Assembly: GCA_902609685.1 (NCBI GenBank)
Contig: CACLSR010000004.1
Span: 46,839 to 110,838, forward strand
Origin: an uncultured Pelagibacteraceae bacterium
GTDB lineage: Bacteria > Pseudomonadota > Alphaproteobacteria > Pelagibacterales > Pelagibacteraceae
Reading direction: 5' to 3'
Length of the DNA: 64,000 nt
Both the position numbers and the translations under genes were made by a program. The notes beneath the pieces are model-generated. The model was not told the origin of the DNA. It searched no databases and worked only from the letters and a program-made list of their open reading frames with translations. Below are positions 8,510 through 16,368 of the stretch, one piece after another (the stretch's first letter is position 1; every line of letters begins with the position of its first letter).

Positions 8510-8983
8510 ATGATCGAACAAATTTATGCTTACTTTACAATTGAAATTCTCTACTTCTGGGTGAATTTAGGAGTTTTGCCTTTTTGGTTAGTATTAATAT
8601 TTTTTCCACAATCAAACTTTACAAAATATTTTGTTACTTCTATTTTTCCAATCACATTATTAGGAGGTGCTTACATATTTGTGCTTTATAAAGCTTATTT
8701 AAGTGCTTATGATTTCGATAGTAATTTTGAATTATATTTAAGTATTAGTAATTTATCAGGTTTGTTTTCAAGTAATATTTTTTTAATGTTATTTTGGATC
8801 CACTTTGTATCAATTAATTTATTCGTCGGTGGCTGGATCGTAAGAGACTCACAAAAGTTTTTTATAAATAAGGTTCTTGTTGGCATCCCACTAATAATCA
8901 CTTATTTAATTGGTCCTTTAGGCATCTTTATTTATTGGCTGATTAGAATATTTTACGCAAAAAGTATTAACCTATATGAGTAA
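8510..8983 (+). CDS. ABA4-like (DUF4281) membrane protein
   Basis: A 157-residue protein with four predicted membrane helices and the GGWIVRDS and LIGPLGIFIYWLIR motifs of the ABA4-like family. The plant member ABA4 is needed for neoxanthin formation; bacterial members have no assigned job. The TATAAT at 8499-8504 ends 5 bases before the ATG, which would give a leaderless mRNA. The last 8 bases overlap the next gene. Confidence 0.8.
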   Translation: MIEQIYAYFTIEILYFWVNLGVLPFWLVLIFFPQSNFTKYFVTSIFPITLLGGAYIFVLYKAYLSAYDFDSNFELYLSISNLSGLFSSNIFLMLFWIHFVSINLFVGGWIVRDSQKFFINKVLVGIPLIITYLIGPLGIFIYWLIRIFYAKSINLYE

Positions 8984-9560
8984 AATCATCGATTTTTACT
9001 TCGATTTTATTAGTCCATATTCTTACATTGCCTATAAAAAAATTAAATCAATGCAGAATAAAAATGGGGTCGATTTTAATTATAAACCTATTTTGCTAGG
9101 TGGTTTACATAAGTTAGGTAACATAACTGCTCCTGCTTTTAATGAACGAAAAATGAAAAATATGAAGAATGATTGCGAAATTATAGCTAACAAAAATAAT
9201 ATATCTTTTAAATGGAACGAAAAATTTCCGATTAATACCCTTTATTTAATGAGAGGATTTATTTCAATTGATGCAAATAAAAAAAGTGAATACTTTGATA
9301 TTTGTTTTGATGCCTATTGGAAAAATAATATAGATATATCAATCGAAGCTAACGTAAACGAAATTTTAGATAATTGTAAAATTGATAAAAAAAAATTTTT
9401 TGAAGATATAAGTAATCAAAAAGTAAAAGACGAATTAAAAAGTTTAACTGACAAAGCTTTTCAAAATGATGTATTCGGTGCCCCAACCTTCATAGTCAAC
9501 AATAAACTTTTTTGGGGACAAGATAGACTTGAATATGCTTTAGAAGAGTGTATTTCTTAA
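8976..9560 (+). CDS. DsbA-fold 2-hydroxychromene-2-carboxylate isomerase-like protein
   Basis: A 194-residue thioredoxin-like protein of the DsbA/kappa-GST group. FYFDFISPYSYIAYKKI (7-23) has SPYS in place of CxxC, so it is not a disulfide oxidoreductase, and VFGAPTFIVNNKLFWGQDRLE near the C-terminus is the cis-Pro loop and family end motif. The type enzyme uses glutathione to isomerise hydroxychromene carboxylate; here a glutathione-dependent isomerase or conjugating role on an unknown compound is as far as one can go. Start overlaps the ABA4-like gene by 8 bp. Confidence 0.82.
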   Translation: MSKIIDFYFDFISPYSYIAYKKIKSMQNKNGVDFNYKPILLGGLHKLGNITAPAFNERKMKNMKNDCEIIANKNNISFKWNEKFPINTLYLMRGFISIDANKKSEYFDICFDAYWKNNIDISIEANVNEILDNCKIDKKKFFEDISNQKVKDELKSLTDKAFQNDVFGAPTFIVNNKLFWGQDRLEYALEECIS

Positions 9561-9940
9561 ACAATCTTAAATTTACTATTTCTAATAGCTCCAAACCCAC
9601 CATCAATGTGTGAAACTTTTTCAAACCCCATATCTTTAAGAGTTTTTGCAGCCAATGCTGATCTCATACCACCAGCACAGAAAAGAACCATTTCTTTATT
9701 CATATCTAATTTACCATCTTTAAAATATGGACTATCAGGATCTAACCAAAATTCTAACATGCCTCGCGGAATATGATTTGAATTTTCAACTCGCCCATCT
9801 CTTTCAAGTTCTCTTATATCTCTAATATCAATTAGATTACATTTATCTTCATTCATCATTGATAATGCTTCGTCTGGTGAAATTGTTTTAATTTCGTTTA
9901 AAGCTTCTGTGACTAATGTTTTTGACGATTTTATATTCAT
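9557..9940 (-). CDS. Rhodanese-like sulfurtransferase
   Basis: A single rhodanese domain of 127 residues. LIDIRDIRELERDGR (37-50) is the first conserved strand, HIPRG follows, and the active loop FCAGGMRSA carries C88 for persulfide formation. Likely cytoplasmic since no signal peptide is seen. Its stop shares 4 bp with the convergent isomerase gene. Confidence 0.9.
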   Translation of the reverse strand: MNIKSSKTLVTEALNEIKTISPDEALSMMNEDKCNLIDIRDIRELERDGRVENSNHIPRGMLEFWLDPDSPYFKDGKLDMNKEMVLFCAGGMRSALAAKTLKDMGFEKVSHIDGGFGAIRNSKFKIV

Positions 9941-9987
9941 AGAACTAAATTTATTATATAGTTTTTTTTGAAATCACATAAATAAAA

Positions 9988-10974
9988 ATGAATAAAATTT
10001 GTATCGTTTATACTCATCATAAATTAGGTGATTTAATCTGGCAATTACCCTACATAAAAGCTATCAGTCAACATCATCAAACAAATATAGATTTAGTTGT
10101 CAGAGAAAAAACTCAAGCCCAAAATATTCTTAAAGACCTAAAACATATAAATCAAATTTTTTATAATGATTTCAGAAAGGGTTTACTTTATTGGGTTGAT
10201 GTATTCAAATTAATTAAAGTATTTAAATCTGAGAAATATGATTTTGTTTATATATTAGATAAAGTCAATAAACCTGCCATCGCAGCTAAAATAGCAAAAA
10301 TTAAGAATATTATTGGACCGGGATTTAAGAACCAAAAAAAATGGCTTACTATTAAAAATTTTCTTAATGAGGAGGATTTAAAGTTAAATTATTCAGAAAG
10401 ATCTCAAAAATTACTCAAGATTAATTCGATAAACATAGAGAATAAATATCCAAATTTAGAAATTGATGTTGAGAGTCTCAAAAAAAACAATTCAGACCTT
10501 CTTGTTGATGGAAAGAAAATTGCTTTTGGGATTGATTCTTTTGAAGATTACAAAATGTGGTATGAGGAAGATTTTATCAAACTTGCCGATCTTTTGTTCG
10601 AAAAAAAATTATTTGATTACATATATCTTGTTTGTAGCCCTGAAAAATCTCACATTGCAAAAAAAATAATTACTGAGTCTAATAAAAATTATTTTATCGA
10701 TTGTTCTAATAAAGATCTACAAGGAGTAATATTAGCAATTAAAAATTCAGATTTTTTTCTTGGAAATAATTCAGGTCCATTAAATCTTGCAGCGGCCCTT
10801 GGAATTAAGTCATTTGGATTAATAGCTAATGACCCAGTTAGTGAGCTAAAATATAGTAAAATTATTCCAATAATTCCAAAGGATTATGTAGATAACGTCT
10901 GGCATAGGGATAGAAAAGGGATGAAGAATCTTAAGCCCGATGAAGTGTTTAATCAGATTATTAAAAATTTGTAA
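9988..10974 (+). CDS. Glycosyltransferase family 9 (heptosyltransferase-like)
   Basis: A 328-residue GT-B protein. HHKLGDLIWQLPYIKAI (11-27) is the N-terminal acceptor-side motif and FLGNNSGPLNLAAALGIKSFGL (about 258-279) is the nucleotide-sugar motif of ADP-heptose:LPS transferases. It may add a sugar to lipopolysaccharide core or another envelope glycan; acceptor and donor are not deducible. Monocistronic, with a strong terminator 21 bp after the stop. Confidence 0.82.
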   Translation: MNKICIVYTHHKLGDLIWQLPYIKAISQHHQTNIDLVVREKTQAQNILKDLKHINQIFYNDFRKGLLYWVDVFKLIKVFKSEKYDFVYILDKVNKPAIAAKIAKIKNIIGPGFKNQKKWLTIKNFLNEEDLKLNYSERSQKLLKINSINIENKYPNLEIDVESLKKNNSDLLVDGKKIAFGIDSFEDYKMWYEEDFIKLADLLFEKKLFDYIYLVCSPEKSHIAKKIITESNKNYFIDCSNKDLQGVILAIKNSDFFLGNNSGPLNLAAALGIKSFGLIANDPVSELKYSKIIPIIPKDYVDNVWHRDRKGMKNLKPDEVFNQIIKNL

Positions 10975-10995
10975 TCATTAAAGTTTTATGAAAAT

Positions 10996-11028
10996 AAAAA
11001 AAGCCCCTTGAGGGAGGGGCTTTTTTTT
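10996..11028. terminator. Bidirectional intrinsic terminator between the GT9 gene and amtB
   Basis: A hairpin with GCCCC (11003-11007) pairing GGGGC (11016-11020), extended by seven A and T pairs, gives a U-run in both directions. It ends the convergent GT9 and amtB units. Read from the amtB side, the 8-nt loop is TCCCTCAA. Confidence 0.9.
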
Positions 11029-11057
11029 CGTTTAACTAACTTTAAGAGAGAATTTTA

Positions 11058-11107
11058 GGGACCCTTCGATGAGTAATCGCGGAGATACACAGAGAGCGAA
11101 GAGTCCC
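11058..11107 (-). other. GC-rich hairpin in the amtB 3' untranslated region
   Basis: GGGAC-C-CTTCG (11058-11068) pairs with CGAAG-A-GTCCC (11097-11107), an 11-bp stem with one mismatch, closing a 28-nt loop. It lies 13 bp past the amtB stop, and about half its bases are G or C in a region that is otherwise about 70 percent A+T, so it looks selected. It could stabilise the mRNA end or be part of a small RNA that finishes at the terminator near 11000. Confidence 0.5.
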
Positions 11108-11120
11108 TTATTGTTAACAA

Positions 11121-12422
11121 TTAGTCACGTATTGCATATGCAATCACGCCAGTTTCAGTGACATCGGTGCCTTTGGTTTCAGCTTCTTTACTTAACCTTA
11201 GGCCAATTGTTGCCTTGATAGCGCTAAACACTATGTAAGCTACAATAAACACAAATATGTTTACTGATAATACACCAATTAACTGGGTACTAAAATTTGC
11301 ACCAGAATTTGTTGCAGGTACAATTAACGTGCCCCAAATTCCAGCAAATAAGTGGGCAGGAATAGCACCAACTACATCATCAATCTTTAGAGAGAATAAT
11401 AGTTTTGTACCATACACTACGATTAATCCACCCACAGCACCAATTAAAATTGCAGCAAATGGTGATGGTAATAATGGTTCTGCAGTTACAGCAACCAAAC
11501 CACCAATACATCCATTTAACATTTGAACTACGTCAGTTTTACCAAAATGCAATCTTGTTATTACTGCTGCACCCATAACACCACCTGCACCAGCAAGGAA
11601 TGTGTTAATAAATATTTTTGATACAGCAATTGCATCTGTAGCTGTTCCCAATGCTAATTGTGAACCACCATTAAATCCAAACCAACCTAGCCATAAAATA
11701 AATACTCCAATTGTTACTAATGGTATCGAGGATGCTGCAAACGGTTTAAGCGGCGCTGGAGCCCCAGATTTAGTAAATCTACCTAATCTTGGACCAATTA
11801 TCATCGCACCAGCTAAAGCAGCTGCACCACCAGTTGAGTGTACTAAAGTTGAACCAGCAAAATCAGAAAATCCTAACTCTGCTAACCAGCCTCCACCCCA
11901 CTGCCAACCCATTACGATTGGATAAATAATTCCTGATAAAACTGCAGCAAATGTAAAGAATGGCCATAATTTAATTCTTTCAGCCATTGTACCTGATACG
12001 ATTGAAACAGTAGTTGCACAGAATACCATTTGGAAATACCAATCTGAACCATCGGAATAACCTGTATCTATTTTACTGCCATCTGCCCATGGAATAAATT
12101 TTCCAATATATCCACCTGGACTGATACCATAGGCTAAATTATAACCTACAAGCCAGAACATTATACCTGCAATTGAGAATAACCCTATATTTTTTGCACA
12201 AATAACGGATACACTTTTTGATGTAACCATTCCAGACTCTAGCATAGCAAAACCACATGCCATGAACATTACTAGAAATCCACAAATCAAAAATAATAAG
12301 GTATTAAAAATAAAACCTACTTCAGCAGAAACTGTTGTATCTGCCATACCTGCACTACTCATGTTCAATAAAAAAATTAAACTAATAAGTGGCGCACTTA
12401 TTTTTTTTATTAATTTAGTCAT
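11121..12422 (-). CDS. amtB: Ammonium transporter
   Basis: A 433-residue Amt channel with an N-terminal signal peptide (cleavage likely after about residue 27) and 11 membrane helices. The twin pore histidines are H195 (LVHSTGG) and H357 (PAHLFAG), and DWYFQMVFCAT is the external recruitment region. It brings ammonium through the inner membrane. No glnK/glnB lies next to it, unlike most bacteria; SAR11 genomes are known to lack PII. A very strong ribosome site, AGGGAGGT (12433-12426), precedes the ATG, and a palindrome shared with glnA lies 73 bp upstream. Confidence 0.96.
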   Translation of the reverse strand: MTKLIKKISAPLISLIFLLNMSSAGMADTTVSAEVGFIFNTLLFLICGFLVMFMACGFAMLESGMVTSKSVSVICAKNIGLFSIAGIMFWLVGYNLAYGISPGGYIGKFIPWADGSKIDTGYSDGSDWYFQMVFCATTVSIVSGTMAERIKLWPFFTFAAVLSGIIYPIVMGWQWGGGWLAELGFSDFAGSTLVHSTGGAAALAGAMIIGPRLGRFTKSGAPAPLKPFAASSIPLVTIGVFILWLGWFGFNGGSQLALGTATDAIAVSKIFINTFLAGAGGVMGAAVITRLHFGKTDVVQMLNGCIGGLVAVTAEPLLPSPFAAILIGAVGGLIVVYGTKLLFSLKIDDVVGAIPAHLFAGIWGTLIVPATNSGANFSTQLIGVLSVNIFVFIVAYIVFSAIKATIGLRLSKEAETKGTDVTETGVIAYAIRD

Positions 12423-12495
12423 AAGACCTCCCTGTTATAGAGAGTGCTTTTATTTTAATAATTCCTAAAAACTAACGCTGATTATGAAAATTGGG

Positions 12496-12512
12496 TATGC
12501 AGATTTTGCATA
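12496..12512 (-). promoter_or_regulatory. Palindrome upstream of amtB, shared with glnA
   Basis: TATGCA (12496-12501), five bases, TGCATA (12507-12512): a perfect 6-bp inverted repeat. In the direction of amtB it reads TATGCAAAATCTGCATA, matching 14 of 17 bases of the element before glnA (43077-43093). Its near edge is 73 bases from the ATG, against 76 at glnA. A common activator or repressor site is inferred. Confidence 0.6.
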
Positions 12513-12517
12513 TAGAA

Positions 12518-12549
12518 ACAGCCTTAACGCTTTTTGACGTTAAGGCTGT
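12518..12549 (-). terminator. Hairpin after hupB
   Basis: ACAGCCTTAACG (12518-12529) and CGTTAAGGCTGT (12538-12549) form a perfect 12-bp stem with an 8-nt loop directly after hupB. On the hupB strand only a short T-run follows (TTTCTATA), so it is a moderate terminator, and it also insulates the amtB promoter region. Confidence 0.75.
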
Positions 12550-12557
12550 AAAATTAA

Positions 12558-12833
12558 CTATTTATTGAATACTTCTTTTAAAGCTTTGGCAGGTAAGAAT
12601 TTAACCTTTTGCGATGCAGCAATTTGAATTTGCTCACCAGTTCTAGGGTTTCTTCCAACTCTTGCTTTTCTCTTAGCCACTTTATATGTACCAAATCCTG
12701 CAATTTTGACTGAATCATCAGCTTTTAGTGCATCTAAAATAGTGTTGGTAATCGTGTCAAAAGTTCTTTCAGCATCAGCTTTACTTAGGTTTAAAGCGCC
12801 TGATAATTTGACAACTAGTTGTTTTTTGTTCAT
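12558..12833 (-). CDS. hupB: HU family DNA-binding protein
   Basis: A 91-residue nucleoid protein. The amphipathic N-terminus, GFGTYKVAKRKARVGRNPRTGEQI arm region and FLPAKALKE ending are typical of HU-beta; R-x-x-R-N-P-x-T-G is the DNA-binding arm with the intercalating Pro. No other DNA-binding gene is near. The ribosome site CCGGAG lies 6 bases before the ATG. Confidence 0.95.
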   Translation of the reverse strand: MNKKQLVVKLSGALNLSKADAERTFDTITNTILDALKADDSVKIAGFGTYKVAKRKARVGRNPRTGEQIQIAASQKVKFLPAKALKEVFNK

Positions 12834-12846
12834 TTTAGCTCCGGTT

Positions 12847-12874
12847 TTATTAGGTTATTTACTATCTTTATCAA
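12847..12874 (-). promoter_or_regulatory. Probable hupB promoter
   Basis: On the minus strand TTGATA (12874-12869) and TAATAA (12852-12847) are 16 bases apart, and the second ends 13 bases before the start codon. The A+T-rich context makes chance matches easy, so this is a moderate call. Confidence 0.4.
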
Positions 12875-12985
12875 AAGTATTGATAAATCAAGCCTTTTTT
12901 TAGTATCTGGCTCAAAGTTATACACAATATCTAGTGTAGTGAAAAAACCTCTATTTTAAAGGGTTATTTAAAGACTTTAAATTTT

Positions 12986-14098
12986 TTAACTAAATAAGCC
13001 TAGATCTTTAAGATCATTAAATGTTGTAAATATCATCAAAGTTAAGAGCAAAAACATCCCGATTCGAAAAAAACCCTCTTGCGTTTTTTGTGATAAAGGA
13101 CGTCCTAACACTTTTTCGAAAGCATAAAACATTAAATGACCTCCATCCAACATTGGTATCGGAAATAAATTAATTAATCCTAAACTTATAGAAATGTAAG
13201 CCATCATGCTGACAAATGCCAACAAACCAAACTCTGCTACTTGACCTGAAATTTTAGCAATTCTAATTGGTCCTCCAAGTTGTGAGGTATCAGCCTTTCC
13301 AAAAATCATCGCACCAATATATTTAAGTGAGGATATACTTACGAAATATACTTCATTTGCTGCGTGGTATATAGCTTGGGCAGGTCCTAATTTAACATGG
13401 TTAATCTCATTGTTGTAAGCACTTAATTTAATTCCAACTATTCTTTTGTTAATCTTATTTCCAAGATTATCTTCACTTAAAACCATTTTGGGTTTAACTT
13501 TTAATAATATTTCATCGTATGAACGTTTAACCTTAAAATCTATAAAATCATCTGTTGATAACGTTATAAATTTAGAAACATCCATAATACTTTTAACTTC
13601 ATTTCCATCTATCTCTAAAATAATATCATTTTGTTTTAAACCGCCAATCATTGCAGGACTATCTTTTTGTACCTCATTGATCATTGCAGGAGTAAAATCT
13701 TTTCCTGCAAAAGTATAAATGGAAAAGAAAATTAATAATGCGAGTAAAAAGTTTGCTAGTGGTCCACCAAAAACAATTAAAGCTCTTTGATAAAGTGGTT
13801 TTAAAACAAATAATTTTTTCCTGTCTTCTTCGTTATATTTTTCTATTAATTTTTCTTGATCAGCTTGTGAAAAAACATTTCGATCTCCAAAGAATTTTAC
13901 ATACCCACCAAGAGGTATCCAGCAAATTTTCCATCTGGTTCCAGATTTATCATTCCAACCAAATATTTCCTTTCCAAATCCAATTGAAAAATCAGTTACT
14001 GCAACACCATATCTTTTGGCAAAATAATAATGGCCGTATTCATGAATGAATACCACAATCATGATAAGTATTAAAAATGGTAATATATAATCTATCAT
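12986..14098 (-). CDS. rseP: RIP metalloprotease RseP (site-2 protease)
   Basis: A 370-residue M50 zinc protease in the inner membrane. VFIHEYGHYYFAKRYGV puts H19, E20 and H23 in the first helix, and the LFPIPMLDGGH motif near 320 gives the third zinc ligand. One PDZ domain (about 115-200) lies in the periplasm. Length matches alphaproteobacterial forms with a single PDZ. It cuts membrane-bound regulators or leftover signal peptides; no anti-sigma target is seen here. It starts 1 bp after the TPR gene. Confidence 0.92.
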   Translation of the reverse strand: MIDYILPFLILIMIVVFIHEYGHYYFAKRYGVAVTDFSIGFGKEIFGWNDKSGTRWKICWIPLGGYVKFFGDRNVFSQADQEKLIEKYNEEDRKKLFVLKPLYQRALIVFGGPLANFLLALLIFFSIYTFAGKDFTPAMINEVQKDSPAMIGGLKQNDIILEIDGNEVKSIMDVSKFITLSTDDFIDFKVKRSYDEILLKVKPKMVLSEDNLGNKINKRIVGIKLSAYNNEINHVKLGPAQAIYHAANEVYFVSISSLKYIGAMIFGKADTSQLGGPIRIAKISGQVAEFGLLAFVSMMAYISISLGLINLFPIPMLDGGHLMFYAFEKVLGRPLSQKTQEGFFRIGMFLLLTLMIFTTFNDLKDLGLFS

Positions 14099-14099
14099 C

Positions 14100-14648
14100 T
14101 TAGATGGATTGTTTTTTAATTAGTTCTTTAATTTGATTTATCATCATATCTGGTGATTTCATTGTGGGATATATCTCTTTAGCTTTTTCATAACTCTCAA
14201 TTGCCTTATTATAATTTTTTAATTGAATATTTACAAGACCTTGTCCAGCAAGAGCGCCGAAATGCCTTTTTTCTAATTCTAAAACTTTATCAATATCTTT
14301 TTGCGACTTTTCAAAATTACCAGATAAATAGAATACAGTTGCACGTTTATTCCATGCCTCAGCCCATAATGGATCCAAATTTATTGCTTTAGAAAATATA
14401 TCTATTGCTTGATTATATTTTGACTCATTTACTAAACTTGATCCTTTATTTAATAATATTGTCAAATTTTTATCATTTGGATGTGTGCTCCATATTTGCC
14501 AAATTTCTTGTTCAATTTTATATGCGGCTGAGTAATTTTGAGTTTTTAAATCATCAAACAATTGATTAAGTTTTTTAATTCTTTCATCTGCAATTGAATT
14601 ACTAAAATTTGAAAAAAAAATTATAAAAATAATAAAAATTTTTTTCAT
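14100..14648 (-). CDS. Exported TPR protein
   Basis: A 182-residue protein with a signal peptide (first 20 residues, then ADE) and three tetratricopeptide repeats between about 70 and 165, for example YNQAIDIFSKAINLDPLWAEAWNKRA. It should be periplasmic and act as a binding scaffold; partner unknown. The tight link to rseP suggests envelope maintenance. Confidence 0.8.
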   Translation of the reverse strand: MKKIFIIFIIFFSNFSNSIADERIKKLNQLFDDLKTQNYSAAYKIEQEIWQIWSTHPNDKNLTILLNKGSSLVNESKYNQAIDIFSKAINLDPLWAEAWNKRATVFYLSGNFEKSQKDIDKVLELEKRHFGALAGQGLVNIQLKNYNKAIESYEKAKEIYPTMKSPDMMINQIKELIKKQSI

Positions 14649-14653
14649 CAGAA

Positions 14654-14818
14654 CTAAAAGTATAACAAAATCAATACTGCTAAGACAAATAATAAGGCTG
14701 CAATTAAAATAACTAAATTAATTTTAACCTTAAATTTTTGGTAAATTTTCTCATTAATCTTTTCCCAAAAAAGAACAATTAAAAAGAATATGACTGCAGG
14801 AATTATAAATTTAAGCAT
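14654..14818 (-). CDS. 54-residue protein with two membrane spans
   Basis: The frame starts MLKFIIPAVIFFLIVLFWEK, has a short basic loop and a second hydrophobic helix ending LLYF. It fills the gap between the ScfR-like regulator and the TPR gene on the same strand, with only 5-6 bp on either side, which supports it as a real operon member. No family recognised. Confidence 0.6.
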   Translation of the reverse strand: MLKFIIPAVIFFLIVLFWEKINEKIYQKFKVKINLVILIAALLFVLAVLILLYF

Positions 14819-14824
14819 ATTTTT

Positions 14825-16255
14825 TTAATTTTTATCACCTACATAAACTGAAACGCCTCTCAGATTTATGTCGACATCAAATTTTTTGTGTAAAGGAGGA
14901 AAAGCTCTTTGAGAACAATCTAATCTATCGCAGGTTCTACATGACACACCTATTGGAATTTCTGACGACTTTTCACTCAAGTTAACATTTTCAGTATATA
15001 CAAAATCTTTAGCATATTTAGCCTCACAACCTAACCCAATAGACAAAATACTTTTTGCTCTACCAAATCTTCCAATCCCTTTTTCAACAGTTCGTGCAAT
15101 ACAAACATATTTTTCTCCGTTGGTCATTTTACTTACAGCACTTTGAATAACTCCAGGTCTTGTGAATGCAGAATAAACATTCCATCTTGGACACGCACCT
15201 CCATATCTTGGAATTTCAATTCCAGACAAAGAAAATCTTTTAGAAATATTTCCAGCCATATCAACCCTTAAAAAATGAAATGGAATTCCAGGTAGTTTTG
15301 GATCTTGCAAACAGGTTACTCTATGGGCTACTTGTTCAAAGGATGTTGCAAAAGTATTTTGTAGTAATTCAAGATCGTATTTAAGTTTTTTACACTCAGA
15401 ATGAAAAAGTTTGTAAGGCATTAATATTGCAGCACCACAATAATTAAGCAAAGCAATTTTAGTTAATTTTTTAGACTCTTCTGATGGAAAAGTAAATTTA
15501 GTTAAATAATCTTCAATTTCTTTAATTGCTCCCTCTTGTGCAATTTGTGCAGCTGCATGAAGTTTTTTAGTTTCAAGAGAACTATAATCACTTAACAGGA
15601 GTTCTTTTTTATTTTTGTTATAAATTTTAGAAAAAGGTTTATTTTCCTCTGGAATAACATCTTTGACAATAATGCCATATTCAGATTTTAAATGATCACA
15701 AAGAGCAACATATCTTGTACGATTATTTTTTTGAACTTTTTCAAAAACTTTATTGGCAAAATCCTCTAATTTTGGAAAATAGTTTTTATTTTCTTGAAGA
15801 AAGTCAGAAATAACTTCACCCGGAAATGAGTTCTTTCTATTATCAACAATTTTTCCGGAAATTTTTTCAATCTTATTTACTAATTCATGATCTTTTTTTT
15901 TTAAAATATCTCCTAATCTTACAATTGCTTTTCCAATTTTTGGATTAGTTCCTACAAGATCTTTGACCTCTGGTCCCAAAATATCAAGATCCTCAAATAA
16001 TTTATCATCTAAAATTTCTGATAGTGTGTTTTCTAAATTTACATCATCTTTTGATGTTAATTGAGAAAGTTCGATATTTAACTTTTCGCAAATTTTTAAA
16101 AGAAGATCTCCATCAATTTTTCTTTTTCCTCCCTCAATCAAATTCAAATAACTAGGTGAAATATTAATATCTTGGGCAAGTTTATTGGCTTGAAGACCCA
16201 GTTGACGTCTAAAAGCCTTGATTTTTGGTCCTATTTTTAAATCATTTTGACTCAT
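14825..16255 (-). CDS. ScfR/RamB-type short-chain acyl-CoA-responsive regulator
   Basis: A 476-residue XRE-type repressor/activator. The Cro/CI HTH occupies residues 8-65 (FRRQLGLQANKLAQ...SPSYLNLIEGGKRK). The middle is an IrrE-like domain without HExxH, and the C-terminus is the DUF2083 region with RYGGACPRWNVY and a Cys cluster (CRTCDRLDCSQRAFPPL). This architecture is that of RamB, MccR and ScfR, which control acetate, glyoxylate and methylcitrate metabolism. Divergent aceA is the obvious target, and the repeat array between them the likely binding region, including for self-control. Confidence 0.88.
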   Translation of the reverse strand: MSQNDLKIGPKIKAFRRQLGLQANKLAQDINISPSYLNLIEGGKRKIDGDLLLKICEKLNIELSQLTSKDDVNLENTLSEILDDKLFEDLDILGPEVKDLVGTNPKIGKAIVRLGDILKKKDHELVNKIEKISGKIVDNRKNSFPGEVISDFLQENKNYFPKLEDFANKVFEKVQKNNRTRYVALCDHLKSEYGIIVKDVIPEENKPFSKIYNKNKKELLLSDYSSLETKKLHAAAQIAQEGAIKEIEDYLTKFTFPSEESKKLTKIALLNYCGAAILMPYKLFHSECKKLKYDLELLQNTFATSFEQVAHRVTCLQDPKLPGIPFHFLRVDMAGNISKRFSLSGIEIPRYGGACPRWNVYSAFTRPGVIQSAVSKMTNGEKYVCIARTVEKGIGRFGRAKSILSIGLGCEAKYAKDFVYTENVNLSEKSSEIPIGVSCRTCDRLDCSQRAFPPLHKKFDVDINLRGVSVYVGDKN

Positions 16256-16263
16256 ATTTTCTA

Positions 16264-16368
16264 TTTGTAAATTTTGTAAATTTATATTTACAATTATTTT
16301 CCTTAATTTACAAGCCTTTTATCCTTTTTTGTAGATTTTGTAAATTTTGTAAATTATAAGATTTACAT
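16264..16368. promoter_or_regulatory. Array of TTTGTAAAT operator-like repeats
   Basis: Two tandem copies of TTTGTAAAT (16264-16272, 16273-16281) are followed by inverted ATTTACAA (16286-16293 and 16306-16313), then three tandem copies, the first TTTGTAGAT (16328-16336), then 16337-16345 and 16346-16354, and a last inverted ATTTACAT (16361-16368). Tandem phasing of 9 bp is exact. The array lies between the ScfR-like regulator and the aceA side. RamB sites in Corynebacterium contain TTTGCAAA, so this is a plausible SAR11 equivalent; binding is inferred. Confidence 0.65.

Noticed and set aside
11111..11120. TTGTTAACAA palindrome next to the amtB stop
   Set aside because: A 10-bp A+T-rich palindrome alone carries too little information.
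11602..11925. 107-residue open frame antisense to amtB
   Set aside because: Low-complexity Pro/Ala/Asn composition is the complement of amtB helix codons; no ribosome site.
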